NCBI RefSeq assembly: GCF_000403435.2
Contig: NZ_KE159709.1
Location: 124,001-188,000, forward strand
Direction of reading: 5' to 3'
DNA: 64,000 nucleotides
Source of the DNA: Oscillibacter sp. 1-3
GTDB lineage: Bacteria > Bacillota > Clostridia > Oscillospirales > Oscillospiraceae
Shown here: positions 50,042 through 59,651 of the stretch, piece by piece
How the letters are laid out: every line of letters starts with the position of its first letter
Numbering within the stretch: the first letter of the stretch is position 1
The notes under the pieces: model-generated
What the model saw: only the letters and a program-made list of their open reading frames with translations
What the model was told of the DNA's origin: nothing
Databases searched by the model: none
Program-made: the position numbers and the translations under genes

Positions 50042-50907
50042 CGCCTACCCTCAAGCTGTGCCGTAAGCCTATCCGCCGCTTCACGCAGCTTATTGGCTTG
50101 AATTCGGGCGGTTTCCGTCTGTTCGTCAGTAAAGTCAGGACTGGCCGCAAAAAGCGAGGAAAGCCGCTCAAATTCATTAAGAATCAGACTTGAACTTTCC
50201 ATAAAGCTGTCAAAGGATGAGGGAGTATCAGTCCCGGCGGTTTCCGGTTCTCCCTGCTTCAAATATGTGTTCACCGATTTGATCTCGCTGGACAGGAACT
50301 GCGCGGCGCACTCAGCCTGACGGTCCGGCTCCAAGCGGGCCAGCTTCATCAGCTCACTCCGGGGAGGCTGTTTATCCATTTTTTTGAGAATCTCACTGGC
50401 TTTCGGTGTCAGATGTTCGGCCAGATACAGGTGGCGCTCAACAGTCCTAGTCGAAACACCCAGCTTTTCAGCGGTATCTTCCACAAAAGATTTCACTTTG
50501 GGTTCGCACGACACATTGTCGCTCGAACGTTGGTGATTGCTCACATGGCCGGGACGGTTCCGGGCAATCGTCTCTGGATGCAGAGTTTCATAGAGTTTCT
50601 TCCGGCGGGCAAGCAGACTGCTCACTTCTGTGTTGGTCAGACTTCTGCGGATCACATTCTCGTCGATCTCCGCCAGTTCCGCCCGGATGCTGTCAATACT
50701 GCATACAGTACATTCGATTTCAGCCCAATCCAGCAGCTTCGCCGCTTCCAGCCGGTGTAGCCCGGCAATCAGGGTGTGGCTGCTGTCAACTGTGATTGGA
50801 TTGAGCAGGCCCACGTCGGCTATGCTTTTAGATAACTCGTCGATATGGGTTGGGTCGGCCTCCCGCCGTCCGGGGTTGATTTTGATTTCGCTGATTGGAA
50901 TACGCAA
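50038..50907 (-). CDS. ParB/Spo0J-family protein of a mobile element
   Basis: About 289 aa. ParB N-terminal domain: ISEIKINPGRREADPTHIDE, LLNPITVDSSHTLIAGLHRL, EAAKLLDWAEIECTV; then an HTH (AEKLGVSTRTVERHLYLAEH) and a helical C-terminus. It is probably a DNA-binding regulator or partition protein for the element. I chose TTG 50907 because AGGAGGT lies 10 bases upstream; the longer frame from TTG 50958 lacks an RBS. It is co-transcribed with mob. Confidence 0.85.
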   Translation of the reverse strand: MRIPISEIKINPGRREADPTHIDELSKSIADVGLLNPITVDSSHTLIAGLHRLEAAKLLDWAEIECTVCSIDSIRAELAEIDENVIRRSLTNTEVSSLLARRKKLYETLHPETIARNRPGHVSNHQRSSDNVSCEPKVKSFVEDTAEKLGVSTRTVERHLYLAEHLTPKASEILKKMDKQPPRSELMKLARLEPDRQAECAAQFLSSEIKSVNTYLKQGEPETAGTDTPSSFDSFMESSSLILNEFERLSSLFAASPDFTDEQTETARIQANKLREAADRLTAQLEGRR

Positions 50908-51015
50908 TGATTTGATACCTCCTAAATTGATTTGGCAAATGTTATTTGCGTATTTCAATATACCGGAAAATCGTCTATAGCCTTTAATTCCTGCATAAAT
51001 GCCCGAAAAAACAAA

Positions 51016-51055
51016 TCAGCCAGGAAATCCTGCAAAAATGCAGTTTCCTGGCTGA
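51016..51055. repeat. Hairpin between parB and the divergent XRE gene
   Basis: TCAGCCAGGAAA (51016-51027) and TTTCCTGGCTGA (51044-51055), with an inner CTGCA/TGCAG stem. It lies in the divergent intergenic region and could be an operator, or a partition/origin element. Confidence 0.5.
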
Positions 51056-51137
51056 CCCCAAATTATGATGTTATTTTACAATATTCGACATTCAATCGAG
51101 CAAATATATGGTAAGATAAGCAGAAAGGGGTGGATAT

Positions 51138-51941
51138 ATGGCGAATATGTTATCGGATACTACGGGACGCCGCATTACCGGGCTTCGTGAACGTGAGGAT
51201 ATGACCTTGGATGAGTTAGCGGCTAAAATCGGCATCAACGCCACTACACTGGGCCGCATAGAGAAGGGCCAGACGCAGAAGATCAACAGTGATGTGCTGG
51301 TGGCGCTGGCGCGAGAGTTCAGCGTCTCCACTGACTTTCTGCTGGGCCTGACCAGTATCCCGGAGCGCAAAAACTATGACGTAAGTGAGTTGGGCCTCTC
51401 AGCACAGTCGGTACGGAACCTTTACACGCAGAGGGTCGATACAGATGTGGTCAACCGCTTGCTGGAACATCCACGATTTGCCACGCTGACTGCTATGATT
51501 GCACAATATCTGAACGATACCCTTGCCGCTGGAGCAGCTGTGCAGAACCAAATCTTTGCGTCTATGAGCGAATTGCTGGTGGGTGCAGGGCAACGAGAGG
51601 TGGCACAAGCTGTCAATTTGTCCAAAGTCCCACCTCATCAAGTAGAACTAACAAAAATCCAGACTGTGTTTATGAATATGCTGAAAGAAATGAAACATGA
51701 TGTCGGTTCAGACCTGGGAACTGCCAAAAACGTGACAAAAGAAGTTGTTGAGCGGATGATGGATGAGTTGTCAAAAGGCCAAGAAGCACCATTGACTTCC
51801 ATCACGCCAGATCAGGTCACCGATGCCATTTTACATACGGTGGGCGATGAAATTGATCGGGAGAAGCTGGCAGAGCTCCGGCGTGGGCTGGTTTCGCTCT
51901 TTGAAAATCTGCCCAAGGCAAATGATACAAGCGGCCAGTAA
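51138..51941 (+). CDS. XRE-family transcriptional regulator
   Basis: A protein of 267 aa. The HTH is at residues 12-65 (ITGLREREDMTLDELAAKIG, INATTLGRIEKGQTQ). A ~200-residue C-terminal helical domain of unknown function follows (SVRNLYTQRVDTDVVNRLLE). It is divergent from parB-mob, so it probably represses that operon and itself. RBS AAAGGGGTGG precedes the ATG. Confidence 0.85.
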   Translation: MANMLSDTTGRRITGLREREDMTLDELAAKIGINATTLGRIEKGQTQKINSDVLVALAREFSVSTDFLLGLTSIPERKNYDVSELGLSAQSVRNLYTQRVDTDVVNRLLEHPRFATLTAMIAQYLNDTLAAGAAVQNQIFASMSELLVGAGQREVAQAVNLSKVPPHQVELTKIQTVFMNMLKEMKHDVGSDLGTAKNVTKEVVERMMDELSKGQEAPLTSITPDQVTDAILHTVGDEIDREKLAELRRGLVSLFENLPKANDTSGQ

Positions 51942-52404
51942 GTGGCTTTACTTCGCGCCCAGACGGGTGGCTCGCAGGCCCGATTATCGGCCCGCTGGCG
52001 ATGTCGCTGCGGCGGGACGGGGGCTGTATATACCTTTTGTCCCTCCCAAAATCAGGCAGTGGGATGATTGCTGCCGCTCCATCCCACTGCCTGATTTCCT
52101 GGTGCGGGAAAGTGACTGCGCCAGACCGCGCCGCCCCTTTCCCGCGCCAGCCGGGACAAAAGGTATAACACACTAGACTTTCTCCGAAAGTCGTGTGCCA
52201 AGAGGGGAGGTCTCCCCCCTTGGATTCCCCCTCGTCTGGAATATATTCAGCAATATCTTCCAGACGGCAATCAAGGACCGTACACAATTTGTTCAGTGTC
52301 TTGGTTTCCATGTTGTCGTTTGCCCGCAAGCGCCGGATGGTCTTGCTGTCGACACCGCACTTTTCCCTTAATTGGTGTGTGGAAAAGCCGTTTTCCTTCA
52401 TCAT
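51817..52404 (-). CDS. HTH (Cro/C1-type) protein with run-on C-terminus
   Basis: The conserved part is only the first ~60 codons: STHQLREKCGVDSKTIRRLR, NMETKTLNKLCTVLDCRLED, IAEYIP, a small Cro/C1-type repressor. The frame then runs on for 130 codons through the inverted-repeat region and antisense to the XRE gene. That tail has no recognisable fold, so the original stop was probably lost. Homology also extends upstream of the ATG (DKLWD), with no visible start or RBS, so both ends look damaged. Confidence 0.5.
   Translation of the reverse strand: MMKENGFSTHQLREKCGVDSKTIRRLRANDNMETKTLNKLCTVLDCRLEDIAEYIPDEGESKGGDLPSWHTTFGESLVCYTFCPGWRGKGAARSGAVTFPHQEIRQWDGAAAIIPLPDFGRDKRYIQPPSRRSDIASGPIIGPASHPSGREVKPLTGRLYHLPWADFQRAKPAHAGALPASPDQFHRPPYVKWHR
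52029..52167. repeat. Nested inverted repeats forming a three-stem structure
   Basis: Outer arms TATACCTTTTGTCCC (52029-52043) and GGGACAAAAGGTATA (52153-52167) enclose two inner hairpins: a perfect 17-bp stem (52050-52066 with 52080-52096) and a 12-bp stem with one G-T pair (52101-52112 with 52137-52148). As single-stranded DNA or RNA it would fold as a three-way junction. It is near the mob/parB module. Confidence 0.75.
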
Positions 52405-52503
52405 ATCCCACAGTTTATCGGAAATAAGAAATAGTTTTGACTTTGCAATTTGTTTTTGTAAAATAATGCTTATATGAGACGGCCCGGAAAGGAGAAATTA
52501 GAA

Positions 52504-53206
52504 ATGTAAAAAATCGAAAAGCCCCAAAAGCCTTTGATCCTCTACTGCTTTATCGTCTTAGTGGTCATGATCCTGCTGAATACCCTGCTGTTTCCCCGCC
52601 TGATGCGCCAAGAGATCACGCAGGTGGACTACGGCACCTTCCTCACCATGCTGAAGGTAGCCGTGGCCCAGGTGGAGCAGGACGTCATCTACTTCGTTGA
52701 CACCTCCGAGGAGCCTGGCCTGTACGCCAGATCACCTTCCATGACCCCAGCCTGGTGGATCGCCTGTGGGAGAGCGGCTGCGTGTTCGACAAGGTGAGGC
52801 CAAAGGAGATGAACCCCATCCTCAGCTTCTTCCCGACCTTCAGGGCCGCGAGGCCATCCTAAAGGTTCACGCCGCCAAGGTGAAGCTGGCGGAGAATGTG
52901 GACTTTAACACCATCGCCTGTGCCGCCTCCGGGGCCTCCGGTGCGAAGTTGGCCAACATGGTCAACGAGGCCGCCCTGCGGGCCGTACGCCAGGGACGGA
53001 GGCTCGCCACCCGGGAGGACCTCCAAGAGAGCATCGAGGTGGTCATTGCCGGGTATCAGAAAAAGAACAAAATCCTCTCCGACCACGAGCGGATGATTGT
53101 CTCTTACCACGAAATCGGCCGCGCCTTGGTGGCGGCGCTCCAGACCCACTCCGCCCCGGTGGCGAAGATCACCATCATCCCCCGCTCCCTTTTCAGTCAC
53201 CTTTGA
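52504..53206 (+). pseudogene. ftsH: FtsH metalloprotease remnant
   Basis: RBS AAAGGAG precedes ATG 52504, but codon 2 is TAA. Downstream are the FtsH membrane segment (CFIVLVVMILLNTLLFPRLM) and extracytoplasmic domain (VDYGTFLTMLKVAVAQVEQD). Then a deletion removes the AAA ATPase core, and the AAA lid and start of the peptidase domain follow in another frame (GREAILKVHAAKVKLAENVD, LANMVNEAALRAVRQGRRLA). The zinc motif is HEIGR instead of HExGH. It ends soon after IIPRS. It is certainly non-functional. Confidence 0.88.
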
Positions 53207-53254
53207 GCGTAAGGTTGTCCGCACGGGCCGCAAACCAACCCCCCAAAGAAAGCA

Positions 53255-53644
53255 TCACTTTTTCTGCCTTTCCTTCAACCGCTGTAACTCTATATACTCC
53301 ACAACAGCTTCTCTTCCATGTTCGCTTAAAGAAAGTATATCCTGCACCAGCTTCTCACAAGTACAATCACGAGTGACATATACCATCTCCAAAGGCTTCT
53401 TTTCATCATAGGAACACCGCCCGATTAGATAATCAGCAGACACACTATAGTATTTTGCCAGCGTGATAAAATGCCGCAGCGGAAATTCATATTCTCCCGT
53501 CTCATACTTGGAATAATGCTGCTGAGAAATTCCCAAAACGGCTGCTATATCACTTTGAGAGTAATCGTGATCTTCCCGCAGTTCCCGAAACAATTCCATC
53601 ACGCTTTTCAATGTCAGTCCCACCTTTTTCAAGGAACGTATCAT
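53255..53644 (-). CDS. XRE-family transcriptional regulator
   Basis: A protein of 129 aa. HTH at residues 18-72: LFRELREDHDYSQSDIAAVL, GISQQHYSKYETGEYEFPLR, then the usual LAKYYSVSADYLIGR. A C-terminal helical tail (DILSLSEHGREAVVEYIELQ) may mediate dimerisation. It is divergent from the MMPL transporter operon with a 180-base gap, so it is a candidate regulator of that operon. Alternative starts at Met 16 or TTG codon 12 are possible; the latter has AAGGTGG upstream. Confidence 0.83.
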   Translation of the reverse strand: MIRSLKKVGLTLKSVMELFRELREDHDYSQSDIAAVLGISQQHYSKYETGEYEFPLRHFITLAKYYSVSADYLIGRCSYDEKKPLEMVYVTRDCTCEKLVQDILSLSEHGREAVVEYIELQRLKERQKK

Positions 53645-53824
53645 ACATATATTTCTATGTATTGATTTTACTTATTCAATCATGTATAATACATATAATT
53701 CAATGTAAAAAGGGGACGATGGAAGTGACAACATTATCTTTCTGTTGACCACTTGCATTTCCTTGCATTTCCAAGAAAAACAGAGTATCATTGTCTATCA
53801 TAGAGTTTGAAAGGAGCGTTCAGG

Positions 53825-56308
53825 TTGAGCAGGCACACAGTAGAAGTTTCGGAAAAGCAAAGCCCGATGGAACGGATTGCGGCTTTTATTGTGGACAAAC
53901 GCAAAGCCTTTTACCTGTTGTACATCGGAGCAGCTATTTTCTGCGTCTTTTCCAGCGGCTGGGTGGCGGTGAACGACGATCTGACCAGCTACTTGTCTGA
54001 CACCACCGAGACCCGGCAAGGGTTGACCGTGATGGAGGCGGAGTTTGTCACCTTTGGCACCAGCCGCATTATGGTGGACAATATCTCCTACCGTCAGGCG
54101 GAGAGCTTGGCGGAGCAGATAGAGATGATGGAAGGTGTAAAATCGGTGGAGTTCAACGGTTCCAGGGACCACTACACCAACGGCTCCGCCCTGTTTTCCA
54201 TCACCTACGACGGGACCGCCACTGACCCGGTGAGTCTGGAGGGATTGGATGGTGTCAAAGCCCTTCTGGACGGGTATGACGTCTATATCACCGGCGACAC
54301 CGGCGACTCCGCCTCTGAAAGTCTGAACGCCGAGATGCAGGTGGTCATGGTGATTGCCGTGGTCATCATCCTGGTGGTGCTGCTGTTCACCTCCCACACC
54401 TATATGGAGATCCCGGTGCTACTTATGACCTTTGGCATGGCGGCACTGATGAACAAGGGCACCAACTTTATCTTTGGCGAAATATCCTTTGTCTCCAACT
54501 CGGTGGCGGTGGTCCTCCAGCTGGCCCTGGCCATTGACTACGCCATCATCCTCTGCCACCGGTACACCGAGGAGCGGGAGCAGCTGGAGGCCCGGGAGGC
54601 GGTGGTGGCCGCCCTGAGCAAGGCCATTCCGGAGATTGCCGGCTCCTCCATGACCACCCTGTCCGGCCTGGGGGCCATGTGCTTCATGCAGTTCGGGATT
54701 GGTCAGGATTTGGGCCTGGTGCTGATGAAGTCCATTGTGCTCAGCCTGCTGGCCGTGTTTACCCTGATGCCCGGGCTGCTGCTCAGCTTCAGCAGTTTGA
54801 TCGACCGCACCCACCACCGGAATTTTGTGCCCAAAATCACCGCCTGGGGCCGGCTGGCGGTGAAAACCCGTTTTGTCATGCCGCCCCTGTTTGTGGTGCT
54901 TCTGATTGGCGGTTTTGTGTTCGCCAACCGCTGCCCCTACGCCTACGGGCAGACCGAGCTGACCACCTTCCGCCAGAGCGACGCCCAGATTGCCCAGCAG
55001 CGGGTGAACGAAACCTTTGGCCGGGTGAACACCCTGGCGGTTATCGTGCCCAAGGGGGACTATGAGCAGGAGGGCCGGCTGCTCCGGGAACTGGATCGTA
55101 TGCCCGAGACGGACACGGTGCTGGGCCTGGCCAATGTGGATGCCATGGACGGCTATGTCCTCACAGACCGGCTGACACCCCGGCAGTTTGCCGAGCTGAC
55201 CGATCTGGATATTGAGGTGGCCCGGCTGCTCTACTCCGCCTACGCCGTGGACCAGGAGGACTACGGACAGGTAGTTTCCGGCCTGGACAGCTACGGCGTA
55301 CCCTTGATTGATATGTTCCTGTATGTCTATGACATGATGGACGAGGGCTACATCTCTCTGGACGCGGACATGACTGAGACCATTGAGGACCTCCACGTCC
55401 AGCTGACCGACGCCCAGCTGCAATTGAAGGGGGAGAACTACAGCCGTCTGGTCTTACAGCTCAACCTGCCCGAGGAGGGGGAGGAGACCTTCACTTTTCT
55501 GGACACTCTGCATGAAATTGTGGGCCGTTACTACCCGGAAAATTCCCTCCTGGTGGGCAACTCCACCAGCGATTTTGACCTGTCCGCCTCCTTCGGCAAC
55601 GACAACATGCTCATCAGCATTTTGACCATCGTATTCGTCATTCTGGTGCTGGTGTTTACCTTCAAATCCGCCGGGCTTCCGGTGCTGTTGATCCTGGTCA
55701 TCCAGGGCAGTGTCTGGATCAACTTCTCCTTCCCTTACTTACAGAAGGAACCCCTGTTCTTCCTCAGCTATCTGGTGGTCAGCTCCATCCAGATGGGCGC
55801 AAATATTGACTACGCCATTGTCATCGCCAACCGCTATGTGGAGCTGAAACAGACCATGTCCCTCAAGGATGCGGTTATCGAGTCGCTGAATGAGGCTTTC
55901 CCCACCATTATTACCTCAGGCACTATTTTGGCCTCCGCCGGCGTGGCCATCGGCCTGCTGTCCACCACAGCCTCCATCGCCTCCATCGGCGTGTGTCTGG
56001 GCCGGGGCACGTTAATCTCCATCTTCCTGGTGATGGGTATCCTTCCCCAGATTCTGCTGCTGGGCGACACCATCATTGAAAAGACTGCCTTTACCCTGAA
56101 GACCCGGCATCCCGTCCAGACCCACACCGGCAGTCTGCTGGTGGACGGCCACGTCCGGGGATACATCTCCGGCATGGTGGACGCCGATTTCAGCGGCATC
56201 CTCCATGGCAGCATCAATGCGGCGGTGGCAACGGGGGCTGTCCGGCCGGAGGAGCCGCCCCAACCAGCGGCAATCCCTGCGGGAAAGGGGGCGGATTCTC
56301 ATGCGTAA
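53825..56308 (+). CDS. MMPL/RND-family transporter
   Basis: About 827 aa with the duplicated RND plan: one N-terminal helix, large extracytoplasmic loop (~residues 60-165), a five-helix bundle, a second loop (~360-590), then another bundle. Hallmarks: DYAIILCHRYTEER and IDYAIVIANRYVE (helix 4 of each half), and proline/glycine-rich TSGTILASAGVAIGLLS. MMPL proteins export lipids or hydrophobic compounds. TTG 53825 is chosen for its RBS AAAGGAG. The gene overlaps by 8 bases with the GLUG surface protein, so they are one functional unit. Confidence 0.88.
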   Translation: MSRHTVEVSEKQSPMERIAAFIVDKRKAFYLLYIGAAIFCVFSSGWVAVNDDLTSYLSDTTETRQGLTVMEAEFVTFGTSRIMVDNISYRQAESLAEQIEMMEGVKSVEFNGSRDHYTNGSALFSITYDGTATDPVSLEGLDGVKALLDGYDVYITGDTGDSASESLNAEMQVVMVIAVVIILVVLLFTSHTYMEIPVLLMTFGMAALMNKGTNFIFGEISFVSNSVAVVLQLALAIDYAIILCHRYTEEREQLEAREAVVAALSKAIPEIAGSSMTTLSGLGAMCFMQFGIGQDLGLVLMKSIVLSLLAVFTLMPGLLLSFSSLIDRTHHRNFVPKITAWGRLAVKTRFVMPPLFVVLLIGGFVFANRCPYAYGQTELTTFRQSDAQIAQQRVNETFGRVNTLAVIVPKGDYEQEGRLLRELDRMPETDTVLGLANVDAMDGYVLTDRLTPRQFAELTDLDIEVARLLYSAYAVDQEDYGQVVSGLDSYGVPLIDMFLYVYDMMDEGYISLDADMTETIEDLHVQLTDAQLQLKGENYSRLVLQLNLPEEGEETFTFLDTLHEIVGRYYPENSLLVGNSTSDFDLSASFGNDNMLISILTIVFVILVLVFTFKSAGLPVLLILVIQGSVWINFSFPYLQKEPLFFLSYLVVSSIQMGANIDYAIVIANRYVELKQTMSLKDAVIESLNEAFPTIITSGTILASAGVAIGLLSTTASIASIGVCLGRGTLISIFLVMGILPQILLLGDTIIEKTAFTLKTRHPVQTHTGSLLVDGHVRGYISGMVDADFSGILHGSINAAVATGAVRPEEPPQPAAIPAGKGADSHA

Positions 56309-59300
56309 ACGTGTCGACCGGCTGTTCCCCATCCTTCTGGCGGTCTGGATTCTGACCTCGCTGGTCCTGCCCGCCTGGGCCACGGAGGAAAGCACTGTCA
56401 CCATCTCCAACGTAGCGGACCTCCAGCGTTTCGGGAAAAACTGCGCTCTGGACACCTGGTCCCAGGGCAAGACTGTTACCCTCACCGCCGACCTGGACCT
56501 GAGCGGGGTGGATTTCACCCCCATTCCCACCTTCGGCGGCACCTTTTTAGGCCAGGGACACACCATCTCCGGGCTGTGTCTCACCTCCGCCGGTTCCACC
56601 CAGGGGTTGTTCCGCTATATCCAGCCCGGCGGGCTGGTACGGGACTTGACCGTCAAGGGTACGGTGGCCCCCGGGGGTACCCGCTCCACCGTGGGAGGCA
56701 TCGTGGGCAACAACGCAGGAACCCTGCAAAGCTGTGCCTTTCACGGCGTGGTTCAAGGGGATGCCACCGTGGGCGGCATCGCCGGATACAACAGCATCAC
56801 CGGTGAGATTACCGGTTGTTCCGTCTCCGGTTCTGTCAGCGGCAAGAATATCACCGGCGGCATTGCGGGCCGGAATTTGGGGTTGCTGCTCAAATGTGAA
56901 AGCAGCGCCGGAGTGAATCTGACCCGGAAGGAAACCAATGTGGACCTGATGGACGCGGATACGGCTGCCATCCTGAAGGAGCGGGCCGCGGCGGACGACG
57001 AAACCTACCACCTGCTGGACGGCTGCTTTGATACCGGTGGCATCGTGGGCTATTCCAGCGGCGTGGTGCAGAGCTGCGTCAATCGCGGCACGGTGGGCTA
57101 CCCCCATGTGGGGTACAACACCGGCGGCATCGCCGGGCGGCAGGACGGCTATCTGTCCGGCTGTACCAACAGCGGCACCGTCTACGGACGGAAGGACGTG
57201 GGCGGCATTGTGGGCCAGGCGGAGCCCTATGTGCTTGTGGACCCTGGCCGGGACACGCTGGAGCAGCTGCGCCAGGAGCTGAACACCCTGGAAAACCTGA
57301 TTAACCGCGCGCTGGACGACGCGGAGCGCACCGGAGACAGCGTCTCCGCCCAGCTCAGCGCCATGGGAGACTACGCCGGCAGCGCCAAGGACAGCACCAA
57401 GGAGCTGCTGGACCGGGTTTCCGATTTTACCGACGAGAACATCGGCACCATCAACACCCTGACCGCCGACATCACCGGCGCGCTGGACAAAATTTCTCCC
57501 GCCCTGGACGATCTGTCCGACGTGGGCGGGCGGCTGGAGCGCCTGTCCCGCCAGCTGGGGGACGCTTTGGATTCTCTGGGCGGCGCGGTGGACACCGGCG
57601 ATCGGGCCGCGCGGGACCTGCGTCTCGCGGTGGAGAAGCTGCGGCAGTCCGCCTCCGGGCTGACCACGGCGGTAAGCCGGCTGGAACGCGCGCTGGACGC
57701 CTTTCAAGGCTTTCTGGAGGATTTGGGAAGCGGCTCCATCTCCGTCAGCTCTCTTCTGGCGGCGCGGGAGGAGCTGCGTCAGGCATTCCGCGCCCTGCGG
57801 GGAGTGGGGGATGATCTGGATGATGCCCTGTCTCAGCTCCAGCAGGCCCTGAGCCGCTCCGGCGCTCTGTCCAGCCAGCTGGGAGACGCCCTGGATACAC
57901 TGGAGGAGGCCTCTGACACCTCCGCCGTCATCGGGCGGCTGCTGCGCCGGGCGCTGGATACCATTGGCGATGCGGTGGATACGCTCACCGAGGACGGTCC
58001 TGCGGAGTTCACCCCCCTGGGGGAGGACTTCCGGCAGGCCGGCGACAGCCTTTATGATGCCATGAGCGGCCTGCTGGAGGAGATGGACGGGCTGAACAGC
58101 GCCCTTCAGACCGGGAACGGCACCCTGACCGCCGACCTGCGGGCCATCAACCGGCAGTTTAACGCGGTATTCACCCTTCTGCTGGACGCAATGGATGACG
58201 CCAGGGACACCGCTGAAGGCGGCCTGGAGGGCATCATTCAGGACACCTCCGATGAGGACATCTCCGCCACCCGGGAGGGCAAGGTGGCGGACTGCTCCAA
58301 CCTGGGAACCGTGGAGGGAGACCGCAACGTGGGCGGCATTGCCGGTGCCGTGGCCATTGAATTCGACCTGGACCCGGAGGACGACACGACCGGCCGGTTC
58401 TCCTTTGGCAGCAGCTACGAGACCAAGGCGGTGCTGATGAACTGCGTCAATCGTGGGGCCGTCACCGGCAAGAAGGACTGCGTGGGCGGTCTGGCGGGGC
58501 GCATGGACCTGGGTACTGCCTTGGAGTGCCAGAATTACGGCCCGGTAGCCAGCACCGGCGGGAACTATGTGGGGGGTGTGGCCGGCTATGCGGACGCCTC
58601 CATCCGCAGCTGCCATGTCAAGAGCACCCTGTCCGGAGAGAATTACGTCGGCGGCATTGCCGGCTGGGCCAGCCGTCTGCGGGACTGCCGTGCCATCGTC
58701 ACAATCGAGGAAGGCACGGAGTATCTGGGAGCCATTGCCGGCGGCATAGAGACGGATGGGGCGCTGTCCGGCAATCTCTTTGTAGACACCGGCACCGCCG
58801 GGGTGGACGGCGTCAGCTACGCGGGGCGGGCCGAGCCCATCCCCTTTAACGCGCTGAGCCAGCTGCCCGATATTCCGCCAGAGTTCACCGCCTTTACGCT
58901 GACTCTGGTGGCGGAGGAAAAAACGGTGGCGCAGATTCCCTTCCTCTACGGGGAGGACCTGTCCAGGCTCGACCTGCCCCCTGTGCCAGAGCTGGAGGGC
59001 AATTACGGCGTCTGGCCGGAGTTTGATGTCTCCGGCCTGCGCTCCGACCTGACCGTGAACGCGGTCTATACCCCTTGGGTTACTGTGGTGGCCAGCCGGG
59101 AGCTGTCCGGAAAGCTGGCCCTGGCCCTGGCGGAGGGACAGTTTACCGGGGACGCCGTTCTCCATGTGACAGACAGCGTCCAGGTTCCGCCCCAGGAGGC
59201 GGGGGAGCAGGCCGTCGTGTGGGACGTCGTTCTCGCTGGAGCGGAGCCAGAGGATTCCGTTCCTTTGCGGCTGTTAAGCCCTGACAGCGGTACCCATGTC

Positions 59301-59543
59301 TGGCAGTATCAGAACGGCCAGTGGCAACAGGTGGAAGCCGTCCAAAACGGACAGTATCTATTGCTGACCATGACCGGAACCCAGGGCACTTTCTGTATCC
59401 AATCTACTCGGAGCGCCCTGTGGCTGATCCCCGCTGTCGTGGGCGGTTTGGCTGCCTTGGCAGCACTCGTGCTGATTGCCGGCAAACACAAGAGAAAGGC
59501 CGCCAAGGCTCAGAAAGGAAAAGAGGAGCCAGCATCGAAATAA
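56301..59543 (+). CDS. Large GLUG-repeat and coiled-coil cell-surface protein
   Basis: A protein of 1080 aa. Signal peptide (RLFPILLAVWILTSLVLPAW), then GLUG-type repeats (VGGIVGNNAGTLQSCAFHG, VGGIAGYNSITGEITGC, TGGIAGRNLG, and again near residue 270). A ~330-residue helical region follows with many heptads (LEQLRQELNTLENLINRALD, SRLERALDAFQGFLEDL), then GLUG repeats resume (VGGIAGAVAIEF, VGGLAGRMDLG, VGGVAGYADASI). A beta-rich domain and C-terminal membrane helix with basic tail (LWLIPAVVGGLAALAALVLI) end it. It is coupled to the MMPL gene by 8 bases. The central helical part recalls YhgE/Pip-like proteins. Function unknown. Confidence 0.85.
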   Translation: MRKRVDRLFPILLAVWILTSLVLPAWATEESTVTISNVADLQRFGKNCALDTWSQGKTVTLTADLDLSGVDFTPIPTFGGTFLGQGHTISGLCLTSAGSTQGLFRYIQPGGLVRDLTVKGTVAPGGTRSTVGGIVGNNAGTLQSCAFHGVVQGDATVGGIAGYNSITGEITGCSVSGSVSGKNITGGIAGRNLGLLLKCESSAGVNLTRKETNVDLMDADTAAILKERAAADDETYHLLDGCFDTGGIVGYSSGVVQSCVNRGTVGYPHVGYNTGGIAGRQDGYLSGCTNSGTVYGRKDVGGIVGQAEPYVLVDPGRDTLEQLRQELNTLENLINRALDDAERTGDSVSAQLSAMGDYAGSAKDSTKELLDRVSDFTDENIGTINTLTADITGALDKISPALDDLSDVGGRLERLSRQLGDALDSLGGAVDTGDRAARDLRLAVEKLRQSASGLTTAVSRLERALDAFQGFLEDLGSGSISVSSLLAAREELRQAFRALRGVGDDLDDALSQLQQALSRSGALSSQLGDALDTLEEASDTSAVIGRLLRRALDTIGDAVDTLTEDGPAEFTPLGEDFRQAGDSLYDAMSGLLEEMDGLNSALQTGNGTLTADLRAINRQFNAVFTLLLDAMDDARDTAEGGLEGIIQDTSDEDISATREGKVADCSNLGTVEGDRNVGGIAGAVAIEFDLDPEDDTTGRFSFGSSYETKAVLMNCVNRGAVTGKKDCVGGLAGRMDLGTALECQNYGPVASTGGNYVGGVAGYADASIRSCHVKSTLSGENYVGGIAGWASRLRDCRAIVTIEEGTEYLGAIAGGIETDGALSGNLFVDTGTAGVDGVSYAGRAEPIPFNALSQLPDIPPEFTAFTLTLVAEEKTVAQIPFLYGEDLSRLDLPPVPELEGNYGVWPEFDVSGLRSDLTVNAVYTPWVTVVASRELSGKLALALAEGQFTGDAVLHVTDSVQVPPQEAGEQAVVWDVVLAGAEPEDSVPLRLLSPDSGTHVWQYQNGQWQQVEAVQNGQYLLLTMTGTQGTFCIQSTRSALWLIPAVVGGLAALAALVLIAGKHKRKAAKAQKGKEEPASK

Positions 59544-59651
59544 AATGCCCCGCTCGCTGGATAGACTTATTTCATCTGGCAAATCGAATACCGGCAAAAA
59601 GAGCAGGGGCGCAGTACCGGCCTGGACCATATTCTGCCGCTATAGACTCAA

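Noticed and set aside
56547-59165. 872-codon ORF antisense to the GLUG protein
   Set aside because: It is a shadow of a GC-rich gene with biased codon third positions. It has no family motifs and a composition rich in Gly/Ala/Gln/His typical of antisense frames.
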